A stretch of DNA of 6,506 nucleotides from JANOGU01 sp964602115 (GCA_964602115.1 CAZRQN010000158.1:1-6506); one strand, 5' to 3'; numbered from the stretch's first letter, positions 1 to 6,120 are shown. Notes: generated by a model not told the origin, from the letters alone. Numbers and translations are program-made.

Positions 1-1151
1 TCGAGGCCCTGCAGAAGGTCGTCGATACGCTGATCATCATCCCCAACCAGAACCTGTTCCGGCTGGCCAACGAGCGCACCACCTTCACCGAAGCCTTCGC
101 CATGGCCGATGACGTGCTCTATCAGGGCGTCAAGGGCGTGACCGATCTGATGGTCAAGCCCGGCCTGATCAACCTCGACTTCGCCGATGTGCGCGCGGTG
201 ATGGACGAGATGGGCAAGGCGATGATGGGCACCGGCGAGGGCACCGGCGAGGACCGCGCCGTGCAGGCGGCGGAAAAGGCGATCGCCAACCCGCTCCTCG
301 ACGAGATCAGCCTCAACGGCGCCAAGGGTGTGCTGATCAACATCACCGGCGGCTATGACCTGACGCTCTTCGAACTGGACGAGGCCGCGAACATCATCCG
401 CGACAAGGTGGACCCGGACGCCAACATCATCGTCGGCTCGACGCTCGATCCCTCGATGGATGGTGCGGTGCGGGTTTCGGTGGTCGCCACCGGCATCGAC
501 GCCAGCCGGGCAAAGGCGGAAGCCCCGGTGATCCGCCGCTCGATGGCGGCGCCGGTCAAGGCCGCGACGATTGCCGCAGCCGTGGCGCCGGCGGCCGCGC
601 CTGCCCCCGCCATGCCGGTGGTCGAGCCCGAGCCGGAAGTGGCCGAGGAGCGGGATCTCTTCGGAGACGCCGGATTCCAGCCGCAGCCGGAAGCGGAGGT
701 TGCTGCGGCGGATGACGCGGAAGAACTTCCGCTGCCGATCTACCGCCCGACGGCGGCGACGGCACCGGCCGCTGCCGCCACGCGCGGTCGTCCGCTGGTG
801 GCGTCGCCCGCCGCTGCCGCCGATCCGGCCGAAGGCTTCATCGCCCCGCGCCCGCGTGCCGCAGGCACGCCTTCGCCCGAGGCGCTGGCCCGGCTGCAGG
901 CGGCGGTCTCCCGCCGGCCCGCACCGGCGGCGGCCGCACCGGCCCCGCAACCGGCGGCCAAGCCCGCCGAGCGTCCCCGGTTCGGCATCGGCTCGCTGAT
1001 CAACCGGATGGCCGGGATGGGCCATGGGCCGGAGGCCGACCGCCCGGCGCGGACCCAGCCTCCGGTGCAGGCCTATGACGACGAGCCGGAGATGTCGGCC
1101 GAGCACGAACGGATCGAGATTCCCGCCTTCCTGCGCCGCCAGGCCAACTGA
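1..1151 (+). CDS. ftsZ: Cell division protein FtsZ, C-terminal part (5' end outside window)
   Basis: Tubulin-like GTPase that polymerises into the cytoplasmic Z ring and recruits the divisome. The frame is open from base 3, giving 382 visible residues; by comparison with E. coli FtsZ about 160 N-terminal residues, including the GGGTGTG nucleotide loop, lie upstream. Visible parts in order: the end of the GTPase core (VDTLIIIPNQN, bases 27-59), the T7 synergy loop NLDFAD (171-188) with the two catalytic aspartates, and the C-terminal subdomain ending at VSVVATGID (about 474-500). A roughly 200-residue Ala/Pro-rich, presumably disordered linker follows, then the conserved tail EIPAFLRRQAN (1116-1148), which in this family binds FtsA and other membrane tethers. 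The linker is far longer than in E. coli, as is usual in Rhodobacterales. A terminator follows 32 bases after the stop. Identification is secure. Confidence 0.97.
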   Translation, partial: EALQKVVDTLIIIPNQNLFRLANERTTFTEAFAMADDVLYQGVKGVTDLMVKPGLINLDFADVRAVMDEMGKAMMGTGEGTGEDRAVQAAEKAIANPLLDEISLNGAKGVLINITGGYDLTLFELDEAANIIRDKVDPDANIIVGSTLDPSMDGAVRVSVVATGIDASRAKAEAPVIRRSMAAPVKAATIAAAVAPAAAPAPAMPVVEPEPEVAEERDLFGDAGFQPQPEAEVAAADDAEELPLPIYRPTAATAPAAAATRGRPLVASPAAAADPAEGFIAPRPRAAGTPSPEALARLQAAVSRRPAPAAAAPAPQPAAKPAERPRFGIGSLINRMAGMGHGPEADRPARTQPPVQAYDDEPEMSAEHERIEIPAFLRRQAN

Positions 1152-1183
1152 CCCGGTCACGGACAAAGACGGACATTAACCGA

Positions 1184-1214
1184 GAGGCTCCGGCAGCGGA
1201 GCCTCTTTTCTTTT
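1184..1214 (+). terminator. Intrinsic terminator of ftsZ
   Basis: A perfect 9-bp stem GAGGCTCCG / CGGAGCCTC (1184-1192 with 1197-1205) closes a GCAG loop and is followed at once by TTTTCTTTT (1206-1214). An additional A-T pair (1183/1206) can extend it. This is a textbook Rho-independent terminator. It should end transcription of the division cluster and separate ftsZ from lpxC. Confidence 0.93.
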
Positions 1215-1351
1215 GTTCATAGGGGCTTGGCGCCTTCATCTGCGTGTTACATCCGGTTACAATCCTTGAATTGTCCCCATCCGCCCCGGCGCCTAACTAA
1301 GCCAAGGTCCGGCGCCTTGTGCGCTGGCTCTTGTCCGGACGGGTGCGAAAC
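1215..1351 (+). promoter_or_regulatory. Probable lpxC promoter and leader region
   Basis: Gene-free stretch between the ftsZ terminator and the preferred lpxC start. Because the terminator closes the upstream unit, a promoter is expected here. The best candidate is TTCATC (1235-1240), 17 bases, then TACAAT (1258-1263); the -35 match is weak. A second possibility is TTGTCC (1271-1276), 17 bases, then TAACTA (1294-1299). The first -10 lies within a direct repeat, GTTACA at 1246-1251 and 1256-1261, exactly 10 bases apart. Downstream, CAAGG (1303-1307) can pair with CCTTG (1315-1319), and GGCGCC occurs at 1229, 1288 and 1311. That a promoter is in the region is likely; its exact position is uncertain. 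Confidence 0.35.
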
Positions 1352-2272
1352 GTGCAACAGACCCTGAAGTCCGCCGTCAGTTTCACCGGCACCGGCCTGC
1401 ATACAGGCCGTGCGGTGCGCATGACCGTGCGCCCGGCTTCGGCCGACATGGGCCTGTGGTTCCGTCGCACCGATGCGGTGGATGGCGATCCGATGATCCC
1501 GGCCGCCTGGGACGCCGTGGTGCCCTCGCGCCTTTGCACGATCCTTGCCAACAGCGACGGGGTGCAGGTGCAGACCGTCGAGCATGTGATGGCGGCATTG
1601 GCGGGCAGCGGCATCCACAATGCGGTGATCGAGCTCGACGGGCCGGAAGTGCCGATCCTCGACGGATCGGCTGTGCCTTTCGTCGATGCCTTCCTGCGGG
1701 CCGGGTTCCGCCGCCAGTCCGCTCCGGTGCGCGCCATCCGCGTGCTCGAAACGGTGGAAGTGCGCGATGGCGAGGCGCTCGCCCGGATCGAACCGGCCGA
1801 GATGCTGGAGATCGACTTCCGCATCGACTTCTCCGACACCGCCATCGGCCGGCAGGAAAAACGCCTGAACATGGCCAATGGCGCCTTCGTGCGCGAGCTC
1901 AGCGACAGCCGCACCTTCTGCCGCGAGGCGGATGTGGCGGCGATGCGCGCCAACGGGCTGGCGCTTGGCGGTACCTACGGCAATGCGGTGGTCTTCGACG
2001 GGGACCGGGTCCTGTCGCCCGGCGGCCTGCGCCACCGGGACGAGCCGGTGCGCCACAAGATGCTGGATGCGCTGGGCGATCTGGCGCTGGCGGGGGGGCC
2101 GGTTCTCGGCCGCTATACCGGTATCCGCGCCGGCCACATGCTGACCAACCGGCTGCTTCGGGCGCTGTTTGCCACGCCCGGCGCTTTCGAGCCGGTCGAT
2201 TGCTCGGCGCCCATGGGCCAGAAACTTCCGGGCGTCGGCGTGCTGCGTGACGATCTTCCGCGCCGCGCCTGA
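1352..2272 (+). CDS. lpxC: UDP-3-O-acyl-N-acetylglucosamine deacetylase LpxC
   Basis: Zinc-dependent cytoplasmic amidase of the committed step of lipid A synthesis: it removes acetate from UDP-3-O-acyl-GlcNAc. The proposed product has 306 residues, matching the family (E. coli 305). The N-terminus QQTLKSAVSFTGTGLHTG is the family start. Aligned with E. coli, the zinc ligands are His78 (in VEHVMAALAG), His235 and Asp239 (in HKMLDALGDL), with Glu77 as general base and His262 (in GHMLTN) as catalytic partner; the substrate-contacting SRTF motif is at 187-190. All key residues are present. I chose GTG 1352 over the in-frame GTG 1319 because homologues begin here and a GGACGGG ribosome site (1337-1343) lies 8 bases upstream; the longer version would add 11 unconserved residues. 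A run of seven G (2092-2098) encodes part of AGGP. Confidence 0.95.
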   Translation: MQQTLKSAVSFTGTGLHTGRAVRMTVRPASADMGLWFRRTDAVDGDPMIPAAWDAVVPSRLCTILANSDGVQVQTVEHVMAALAGSGIHNAVIELDGPEVPILDGSAVPFVDAFLRAGFRRQSAPVRAIRVLETVEVRDGEALARIEPAEMLEIDFRIDFSDTAIGRQEKRLNMANGAFVRELSDSRTFCREADVAAMRANGLALGGTYGNAVVFDGDRVLSPGGLRHRDEPVRHKMLDALGDLALAGGPVLGRYTGIRAGHMLTNRLLRALFATPGAFEPVDCSAPMGQKLPGVGVLRDDLPRRA

Positions 2273-2299
2273 AACCGCAGCCCGGAAGTGCGAATGGCG

Positions 2300-2339
2300 T
2301 TTTGCGCCCCGGATTTTTCTGTGATAGCACGGCGCAAAA
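2300..2339 (+). promoter_or_regulatory. Inverted repeat around a promoter-like element upstream of bamD
   Basis: TTTTGCGCC (2300-2308) and GGCGCAAAA (2331-2339) are perfect 9-bp inverted repeats separated by 22 bases. The interval holds TGTGATAGC, which resembles an (extended) -10 element (TGATAG 2322-2327), and the left arm TTTTGC sits at a -35 position with 16-base spacing. This could be a bamD promoter overlapped by an operator, or a leader hairpin. It lies 51 bases upstream of the bamD ATG. There is no T-tract after the right arm, so it does not look like an intrinsic terminator. The repeat is seen directly; the function is inferred. Confidence 0.4.
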
Positions 2340-2389
2340 GCGGCACCGCCGCGCGCGGCGGGCATCCGGACGGACGAGGTTGGCAGGTC

Positions 2390-3232
2390 ATGGCAGGCGG
2401 CAAGGCGCGGGTGCGGTTGCTTTCCACGGCGCTTGTTCTTGCGTTCGTGGCTGGCTGCGGCGCTTTCCGCAAGGATGAGGTCCCGCTCGACAGCCTGACG
2501 GCCGAGGAAATCTTCAAGCGCGGCGAATTCGCGCTGGAGACCGACAAGCGCCCGGCCAATGCGATCAAGCTCTTCGCCGAGGTGGAGCGGCTTTATCCCT
2601 ATTCGGAATATGCCAAGCGGGCGCTGATCATGCAGGCCTTCGCCCAGCACAAGGCCAAGTCCTACGAGGAGGCCCGCGCCACGGCGCAGCGGTTCCTCGA
2701 TACCTATCCGGGTGACGAGGACGCGGCCTATGCCCAGTATCTTCTGGCGTTGAGCTATTACGACCAGATCGACGATGTCGGCCGCGACCAGGGCCTGACC
2801 TTCCTCGCCCTGCAGGGCATGCGCGAGGTGATCGAGAAATATCCCGACAGCGACTATGCCCGATCGGCGATCCTGAAGTTCGATCTCGCCTTCGACCATC
2901 TGGCCGCCAAGGAGATGGAAATCGGTCGCTACTACCTCAAGCGCGGCAACTACCCCGCCGCGATCAACCGCTTCCGGGTGGTGGTACAGGACTACCAGAC
3001 CACGACGCATACCGCCGAGGCGCTGATGCGTCTGACCGAGGCCTATCTGGCGCTGGGCTTCGAGGACGAGGCGACGACGGCGGCCGCGATCCTCGGCCAC
3101 AACTACCAGTCCTCGCCCTTCTACGACGATGCTTTCCGCCTGCTGAAAGGCCGGGGCCTGTCGCCGGAGGCCAAGGGCGACAGCTGGCTGTCCAAGATCT
3201 ACCGCCAGGTGGTCCGGGGCGAGTGGCTGTGA
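2390..3232 (+). CDS. bamD: Outer membrane assembly lipoprotein BamD (ComL)
   Basis: Essential lipoprotein subunit of the BAM complex, which inserts beta-barrel proteins into the outer membrane; it acts at the periplasmic face. The proposed protein has 280 residues. It opens with a lipoprotein signal peptide: basic residues 5-9, a hydrophobic core 10-21, and lipobox VAGC with the lipidated Cys at 23. Residue +2 is Gly, so there is no inner-membrane retention signal. The mature part is made of TPR-like helical repeats: about 38-72, 75-107, 112-152 (LLALSYYDQIDDVGRDQ is characteristic of BamD), 157-202 and 206-240. The frame is open 34 codons further upstream, but only ATG 2390 places the signal peptide at the N-terminus; GAGG (2376-2379) is a modest ribosome site. 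It sits between lpxC and recN, the usual alphaproteobacterial order. Confidence 0.95.
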   Translation: MAGGKARVRLLSTALVLAFVAGCGAFRKDEVPLDSLTAEEIFKRGEFALETDKRPANAIKLFAEVERLYPYSEYAKRALIMQAFAQHKAKSYEEARATAQRFLDTYPGDEDAAYAQYLLALSYYDQIDDVGRDQGLTFLALQGMREVIEKYPDSDYARSAILKFDLAFDHLAAKEMEIGRYYLKRGNYPAAINRFRVVVQDYQTTTHTAEALMRLTEAYLALGFEDEATTAAAILGHNYQSSPFYDDAFRLLKGRGLSPEAKGDSWLSKIYRQVVRGEWL

Positions 3233-3233
3233 C

Positions 3234-3296
3234 CAAGGTGCGCGATGAATGCGCAGCCTGCGGGGCGTGTAGGGCGCGCAGCCAATTCGCACCTTG
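3234..3296 (+). promoter_or_regulatory. Imperfect hairpin in the bamD-recN gap, abutting the recN ribosome site
   Basis: CAAGGTGCG (3234-3242) is a perfect reverse complement of CGCACCTTG (3288-3296). Inside it TGCGC (3250-3254) can pair with GCGCA (3276-3280), giving a long interrupted stem that begins two bases after the bamD stop. The 3' arm ends at the first base of GAGGG (3296-3300), the probable recN ribosome site. No T-tract follows, so it is not a standard terminator. It may influence recN translation or stabilise the bamD mRNA. The pairing is seen; the role is inference. Confidence 0.4.
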
Positions 3297-3307
3297 AGGG
3301 TGCCGTG

Positions 3308-4948
3308 ATGCTGCGCAGCCTCGACATCCGCGACATCCTGACCATCCGCGCCTTGCGGCTTGACCTTGCGGACGGGCTCACGGTGCTGACCGGCGAGACC
3401 GGAGCCGGCAAGTCGATCCTGCTCGACGCGCTGGGGCTGGTCCTGGGCTGGAAGGGAAGGGCGGATGTCCTGCGCCCCGGCGCCGCGCAGGGCGAGGCCA
3501 CGGCGGTCTTTGCGCTTTCTGCCGGCCATCCCGCCCGCCTGGTGCTGGCCGAGGCCGGCCTGCCGGAAGAGGACGAGCTGATCCTGCGCCGCACCGTTTC
3601 GGCCGACGGCCGCCGCAGCGGCTTTGTCAACGACCGCCGCGCCGGGGCCGAGGTGCTGCGCGCCCTGGGCGAGGCGCTGGTGGAACTGCATGGCCAGCAC
3701 GACGACCGGGGGCTTCTGAACCCTCGCGGCCACCGGGCGTTGCTCGACAGCTTTGGCGGGATCGACACGGCGCCGGCGCGGGCGGCCTGGGGCGCGCGCG
3801 GCGCGGCCCTGAAGGCGCTGGAGGCGGCGCGGGCGCGGCTGGAGGCGGCGCGGACCGAGGAGGATTTCCTGCGCCACGCCGTGGCCGAGCTGGACCGCTT
3901 CGCCCCCGAACCCGGGGAGGAAGCCCAGCTCGACGCCCGCCGCCGGGCGATGCAGGCTGCGGCGCGCGTCACCGGCGATGTCGCCAAGGCGCTGGAAGCG
4001 CTGGCCGAGGAGGGTGCCGAAGGCCGGATGCGCGATGCCCGCCGCTGGCTGGAAGGCGCCGCCGCCCGGGCAGAGGCCGGTCTGGAAGCGCCGCTCGCCG
4101 CGCTGGACCGGGCGTTGATCGAGTTGTCGGAAGCCCAAGCCGGGGTGGAGACGGCCCTGGCGGCCCTGGAGCACGACCCGGGCGAGCTTGAGCGGGTGGA
4201 AGAGCGGCTCTTCGCCCTGCGGGCGCTGGCCCGCAAGCACGGCCAGGCCCCGGATGTACTCGGGCTGCATGCCGCGACACTGCGGGACCGGCTTGCCGCG
4301 CTCGACCACGGCGCGCGCGATCTGGCGGCGCTGGAAAAGGACGCCGCATCGGCGCAGGCGGCCCATGCCGCCGAGGCCCGGCGCCTGACAGGGCTGCGCC
4401 TGGCCGCCGCGCAGCGGCTCGATGCCGCCATGGCCGGAGAACTGCCCCCGCTGAAGCTCGACCGCGCCCGGTTCGGTACGGTGCTGTCCGCTGCCGAGGA
4501 CGGGCCGGAGGGCGCCGATCTCGTCACCTTCACCGTCGCCACCAACCCCGGCGCGCCGCCCGGCGCGCTGGACCGCATCGCCTCCGGCGGCGAGCTGTCG
4601 CGGTTCCTGCTGGCGCTGAAGGTCTGCCTGGCCGGCGACAGCGGAGTGACGATGATCTTCGACGAGATCGACCGGGGCGTGGGCGGTGCCACGGCGGCCG
4701 CCGTGGGCCGGCGGCTGACGGCGCTGGCCGCGCGGTCGCAGGTCCTGGTCGTCACCCATTCGCCGCAGGTCGCGGCCATGGGCGCCCATCACTGGCGGGT
4801 GCAAAAGCGGGTCGAGGCCGATCTGGCCGAGACCGGGCTGACGCTTCTCGACCCGCAGGCCCGCGTCGAGGAGATCGCCCGCATGCTGGCCGGGGACGAA
4901 GTGACCGACGCGGCGCGGGCGGCGGCGGCGGAGCTTCTGGCGCCCTGA
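3308..4948 (+). CDS. recN: DNA repair ATPase RecN
   Basis: SMC-like cytoplasmic ATPase used in recombinational repair of double-strand breaks. The 546-residue product is close to E. coli RecN (553). The globular N-terminal half-domain has Walker A GETGAGKS (29-36) and the RecN-typical ELHGQHDDR. A long Ala/Arg/Glu-rich helical stretch, about 150-340, is the short coiled coil of the family. The C-terminal half-domain has the ABC signature SGGELSR (426-432), Walker B MIFDEID with Asp452-Glu453, and the H-loop VTHSPQVAA with His484. I chose ATG 3308 because the family start MLRSLDIRDIL is here and GAGGG (3296-3300) is 7 bases upstream. An in-frame ATG at 3245, with AAGG 6 bases before it, would add 21 residues unlike the family. 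No Rhodobacter-type LexA site (GTTC-N7-GTTC) is visible just upstream, so SOS control is not supported here. Confidence 0.96.
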   Translation: MLRSLDIRDILTIRALRLDLADGLTVLTGETGAGKSILLDALGLVLGWKGRADVLRPGAAQGEATAVFALSAGHPARLVLAEAGLPEEDELILRRTVSADGRRSGFVNDRRAGAEVLRALGEALVELHGQHDDRGLLNPRGHRALLDSFGGIDTAPARAAWGARGAALKALEAARARLEAARTEEDFLRHAVAELDRFAPEPGEEAQLDARRRAMQAAARVTGDVAKALEALAEEGAEGRMRDARRWLEGAAARAEAGLEAPLAALDRALIELSEAQAGVETALAALEHDPGELERVEERLFALRALARKHGQAPDVLGLHAATLRDRLAALDHGARDLAALEKDAASAQAAHAAEARRLTGLRLAAAQRLDAAMAGELPPLKLDRARFGTVLSAAEDGPEGADLVTFTVATNPGAPPGALDRIASGGELSRFLLALKVCLAGDSGVTMIFDEIDRGVGGATAAAVGRRLTALAARSQVLVVTHSPQVAAMGAHHWRVQKRVEADLAETGLTLLDPQARVEEIARMLAGDEVTDAARAAAAELLAP

Positions 4949-5029
4949 GCGTCCCGCAAGGCGCAGGGCGGGGTTGCGCCGGAACAGGCTGGTCGCGGCA
5001 GCGGATCGGACTATGTTCAGAGGCAGGGA

Positions 5030-5052
5030 GGACAACCGGCAAGGAGTTGTCC
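5030..5052 (+). promoter_or_regulatory. Hairpin displaying the ribosome binding site of the 58-residue gene
   Basis: GGACAAC (5030-5036) and GTTGTCC (5046-5052) form a perfect 7-bp stem around the 9-base loop CGGCAAGGA. The Shine-Dalgarno sequence AAGGAG (5041-5046) lies in the loop and its last base is the first of the 3' arm. The stem ends one base before the ATG at 5054. A stem this close to the start could tune translation. The symmetry could also be a DNA operator. Structure is directly visible; function is inferred. Confidence 0.5.
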
Positions 5053-5053
5053 G

Positions 5054-5230
5054 ATGTTGAAGAATCTTCAGGCTTTCGTCGCCCGCATCAAGGCGCCGAC
5101 CACGGAAATGCGTGAGCGCGCCTATCTGAACGATGCGTCCGACCTTTATGATCTGGAATACCGCGAGCGGCAGATCCGGCAGGGCCTGTTTCGCAGCGCG
5201 CCCTACCCGCGGGGCGGATTTCCGGTGTGA
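5054..5230 (+). CDS. Small DUF3563-like protein, 58 residues
   Basis: Short gene with a very good ribosome site, AAGGAG at 5041-5046, seven bases before the ATG. The product is soluble-looking and charged, without a signal peptide or membrane segment. Its centre, ERAYLNDASDLYDLEYRERQ (residues 21-40), resembles the core of DUF3563 proteins (short proteins with a pattern like YL..A.dl.DLE.R.R.ld). The tail is Pro/Gly-rich (YPRGGFPV). The molecular function of the family is unknown to me and I assign none. It begins 105 bases after recN, so it may be read from recN or from its own promoter; a -10-like CTATGTT lies at 5011-5017 but no convincing -35. It ends 9 bases before the stop of the convergent DUF1638 gene. 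That the gene is real is likely; the family assignment rests on memory of the motif. Confidence 0.8.
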   Translation: MLKNLQAFVARIKAPTTEMRERAYLNDASDLYDLEYRERQIRQGLFRSAPYPRGGFPV

Positions 5231-5239
5231 TGCCGGACC

Positions 5240-5884
5240 TCACAGACCGGCGGCGCTTTGCAGGAACGGCACGAGATCGCCATATCCTGTGAAGCGCCGC
5301 TCATAGGCCAGGCCCAGCCGGGCGGCGCAGTCCCTCGCCTTGGCATCCAGTGCAGCGTCGTCGGTCTGCGCCTGATAGACGAGCTTTTCGTAATTGCCGA
5401 AATACATGTCGCGCAGCGCCGGGTGGCGGTCCAGCCCCAGCGCCCGCCAGACGAAAGCGTCGAACTGCCGCACCAGGAAATCCGTCAGATAGAAGGCGGC
5501 GATCTCGTCCGGGTGGGCGGCGAAGGCGGCGTTACCTTCAAAAAACGAATAGCAGTGCGGGCCTTCGATCATATCCACGCCAAGTTCCTTGCACTTTTCC
5601 TGCAAGAGCCCGCCCGTGCCGCAGTCGGCGTAAAGTACATAGGTCGCGCCGTAACCTTCCCGGCGTGTCTCCACCGCCGCCTCCACCGCCGCCGTGATCC
5701 TGTCGGGGAAGAGATGAAGCTTGGCCGGCAGGCAATGCAGGTCGATATGGTCCCAGCCATTGGCCCGCGTCACCGCCAGCACTTCATGCGCCAGCGCCCC
5801 GCAGGCGATCACCAGCACCTTGCCTCGTCCGGCTGCGACGAGCCCGGTCTCGGCCAGGACCTCATCGGCAGGGATCAGCGCCAT
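5240..5884 (-). CDS. DUF1638 domain-containing protein (corrinoid methyltransferase-associated)
   Basis: Predicted 214-residue soluble protein. It starts with a hydrophobic strand plus cysteine, VLVIACGA (23-30), then LHCLPAKLH (49-57), YVLYADCGTGG (82-92) and GPHCYSFFEG (108-117). The Y..CG and C-containing segments are the blocks I associate with DUF1638. Cysteines 28, 51, 88, 98 and 111 could bind a metal or cofactor, but that is inference. DUF1638 proteins occur next to corrinoid proteins and MttB/MtbA-type methyltransferases in methanogens and in Rhodobacterales; their biochemical role is not established to my knowledge. ATG 5884 was chosen because it overlaps the stop of the upstream 51-residue gene by 10 bases, suggesting translational coupling, and the ribosome site before it is weak. 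The frame is open further upstream (to 6037), but that sequence is Arg/Gly-rich shadow coding of the upstream gene. Confidence 0.85.
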   Translation of the reverse strand: MALIPADEVLAETGLVAAGRGKVLVIACGALAHEVLAVTRANGWDHIDLHCLPAKLHLFPDRITAAVEAAVETRREGYGATYVLYADCGTGGLLQEKCKELGVDMIEGPHCYSFFEGNAAFAAHPDEIAAFYLTDFLVRQFDAFVWRALGLDRHPALRDMYFGNYEKLVYQAQTDDAALDAKARDCAARLGLAYERRFTGYGDLVPFLQSAAGL

Positions 5885-6030
5885 TGCCGCAATCCCGGAA
5901 CCAGGCAGGCCACCAGCGTCACGATGCCGAACGCGGCCAGCGGCACTCCGGCCTGGAAGACCAGCGCCAGTGTCACCCCGGCGGCGGCGATGACCGCCCC
6001 GATCAGCAGAACGAAATGGCCGAGCGGCAT
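5875..6030 (-). CDS. Small two-helix membrane protein, 51 residues
   Basis: Starts with MPLGHFVLLIG and consists almost wholly of two hydrophobic segments, about residues 5-27 and 30-47, joined by a short QAG turn, and ends in basic LRQWR. It is predicted to be a small inner-membrane hairpin. The start is well supported: on the minus strand GGAGGG (6044-6039) lies 8 bases before the ATG at 6030. A longer version from 6084 would add 18 Arg-rich residues and ignore this ribosome site. Its stop overlaps the DUF1638 start, so the two are probably co-translated. I do not recognise a family. The hydrophobicity, ribosome site and coupling argue that it is a real gene; a role as membrane partner of the DUF1638 protein is only a guess. 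Confidence 0.7.
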   Translation of the reverse strand: MPLGHFVLLIGAVIAAAGVTLALVFQAGVPLAAFGIVTLVACLVPGLRQWR

Positions 6031-6120
6031 CTGGCACTCCCTCCGGTCTGCGCCCCGCCGGTTTCGGAGGGCTCTCCGGTCCATCTAGGTATGCGCGGCC
6101 CGCACTGCCAGCATCGCCAT

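Noticed and set aside
2092..2098. Run of seven G in lpxC as a possible phase-variation tract
   Set aside because: It encodes the expected Gly-Gly-Pro in an essential gene and is too short to be convincing in such GC-rich DNA; at most a sequencing-error risk.
2296..2320. GGCG / CGCC hairpin followed by TTTTT as an lpxC terminator
   Set aside because: The stem is only 4 bp and the T-run is separated from it by five bases; the larger inverted repeat at 2300-2339 uses the same bases and fits better.
3233..3307. LexA/SOS operator before recN
   Set aside because: No GTTC-N7-GTTC or GAAC-N7-GAAC pair, the form used in Rhodobacter relatives, is present in the gap.
4960..4980. GGCGCA / TGCGCC hairpin after recN as a terminator
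   Set aside because: The 6-bp stem has a 9-base G-rich loop and no T-tract on either side; such pairings are common by chance at this GC content.
1247..5035. A 1262-codon open frame on the minus strand across lpxC, bamD and recN
   Set aside because: It lies antisense to three securely identified genes; its composition (Arg/Gly/His/Gln-rich, no recognisable domain) is what high-GC codon bias produces on the opposite strand.
5671..5700. CACCGCCGCC tandem repeat as a functional repeat
   Set aside because: It encodes the Ala-Ala-Val-Glu-Ala-Ala-Val stretch of the DUF1638 protein in frame and is ordinary low-complexity coding.
5258..6088. A 276-codon open frame on the + strand opposite the DUF1638 gene
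   Set aside because: It is the antisense shadow of the DUF1638 and small membrane protein genes, with no recognisable domain and no good ribosome site.
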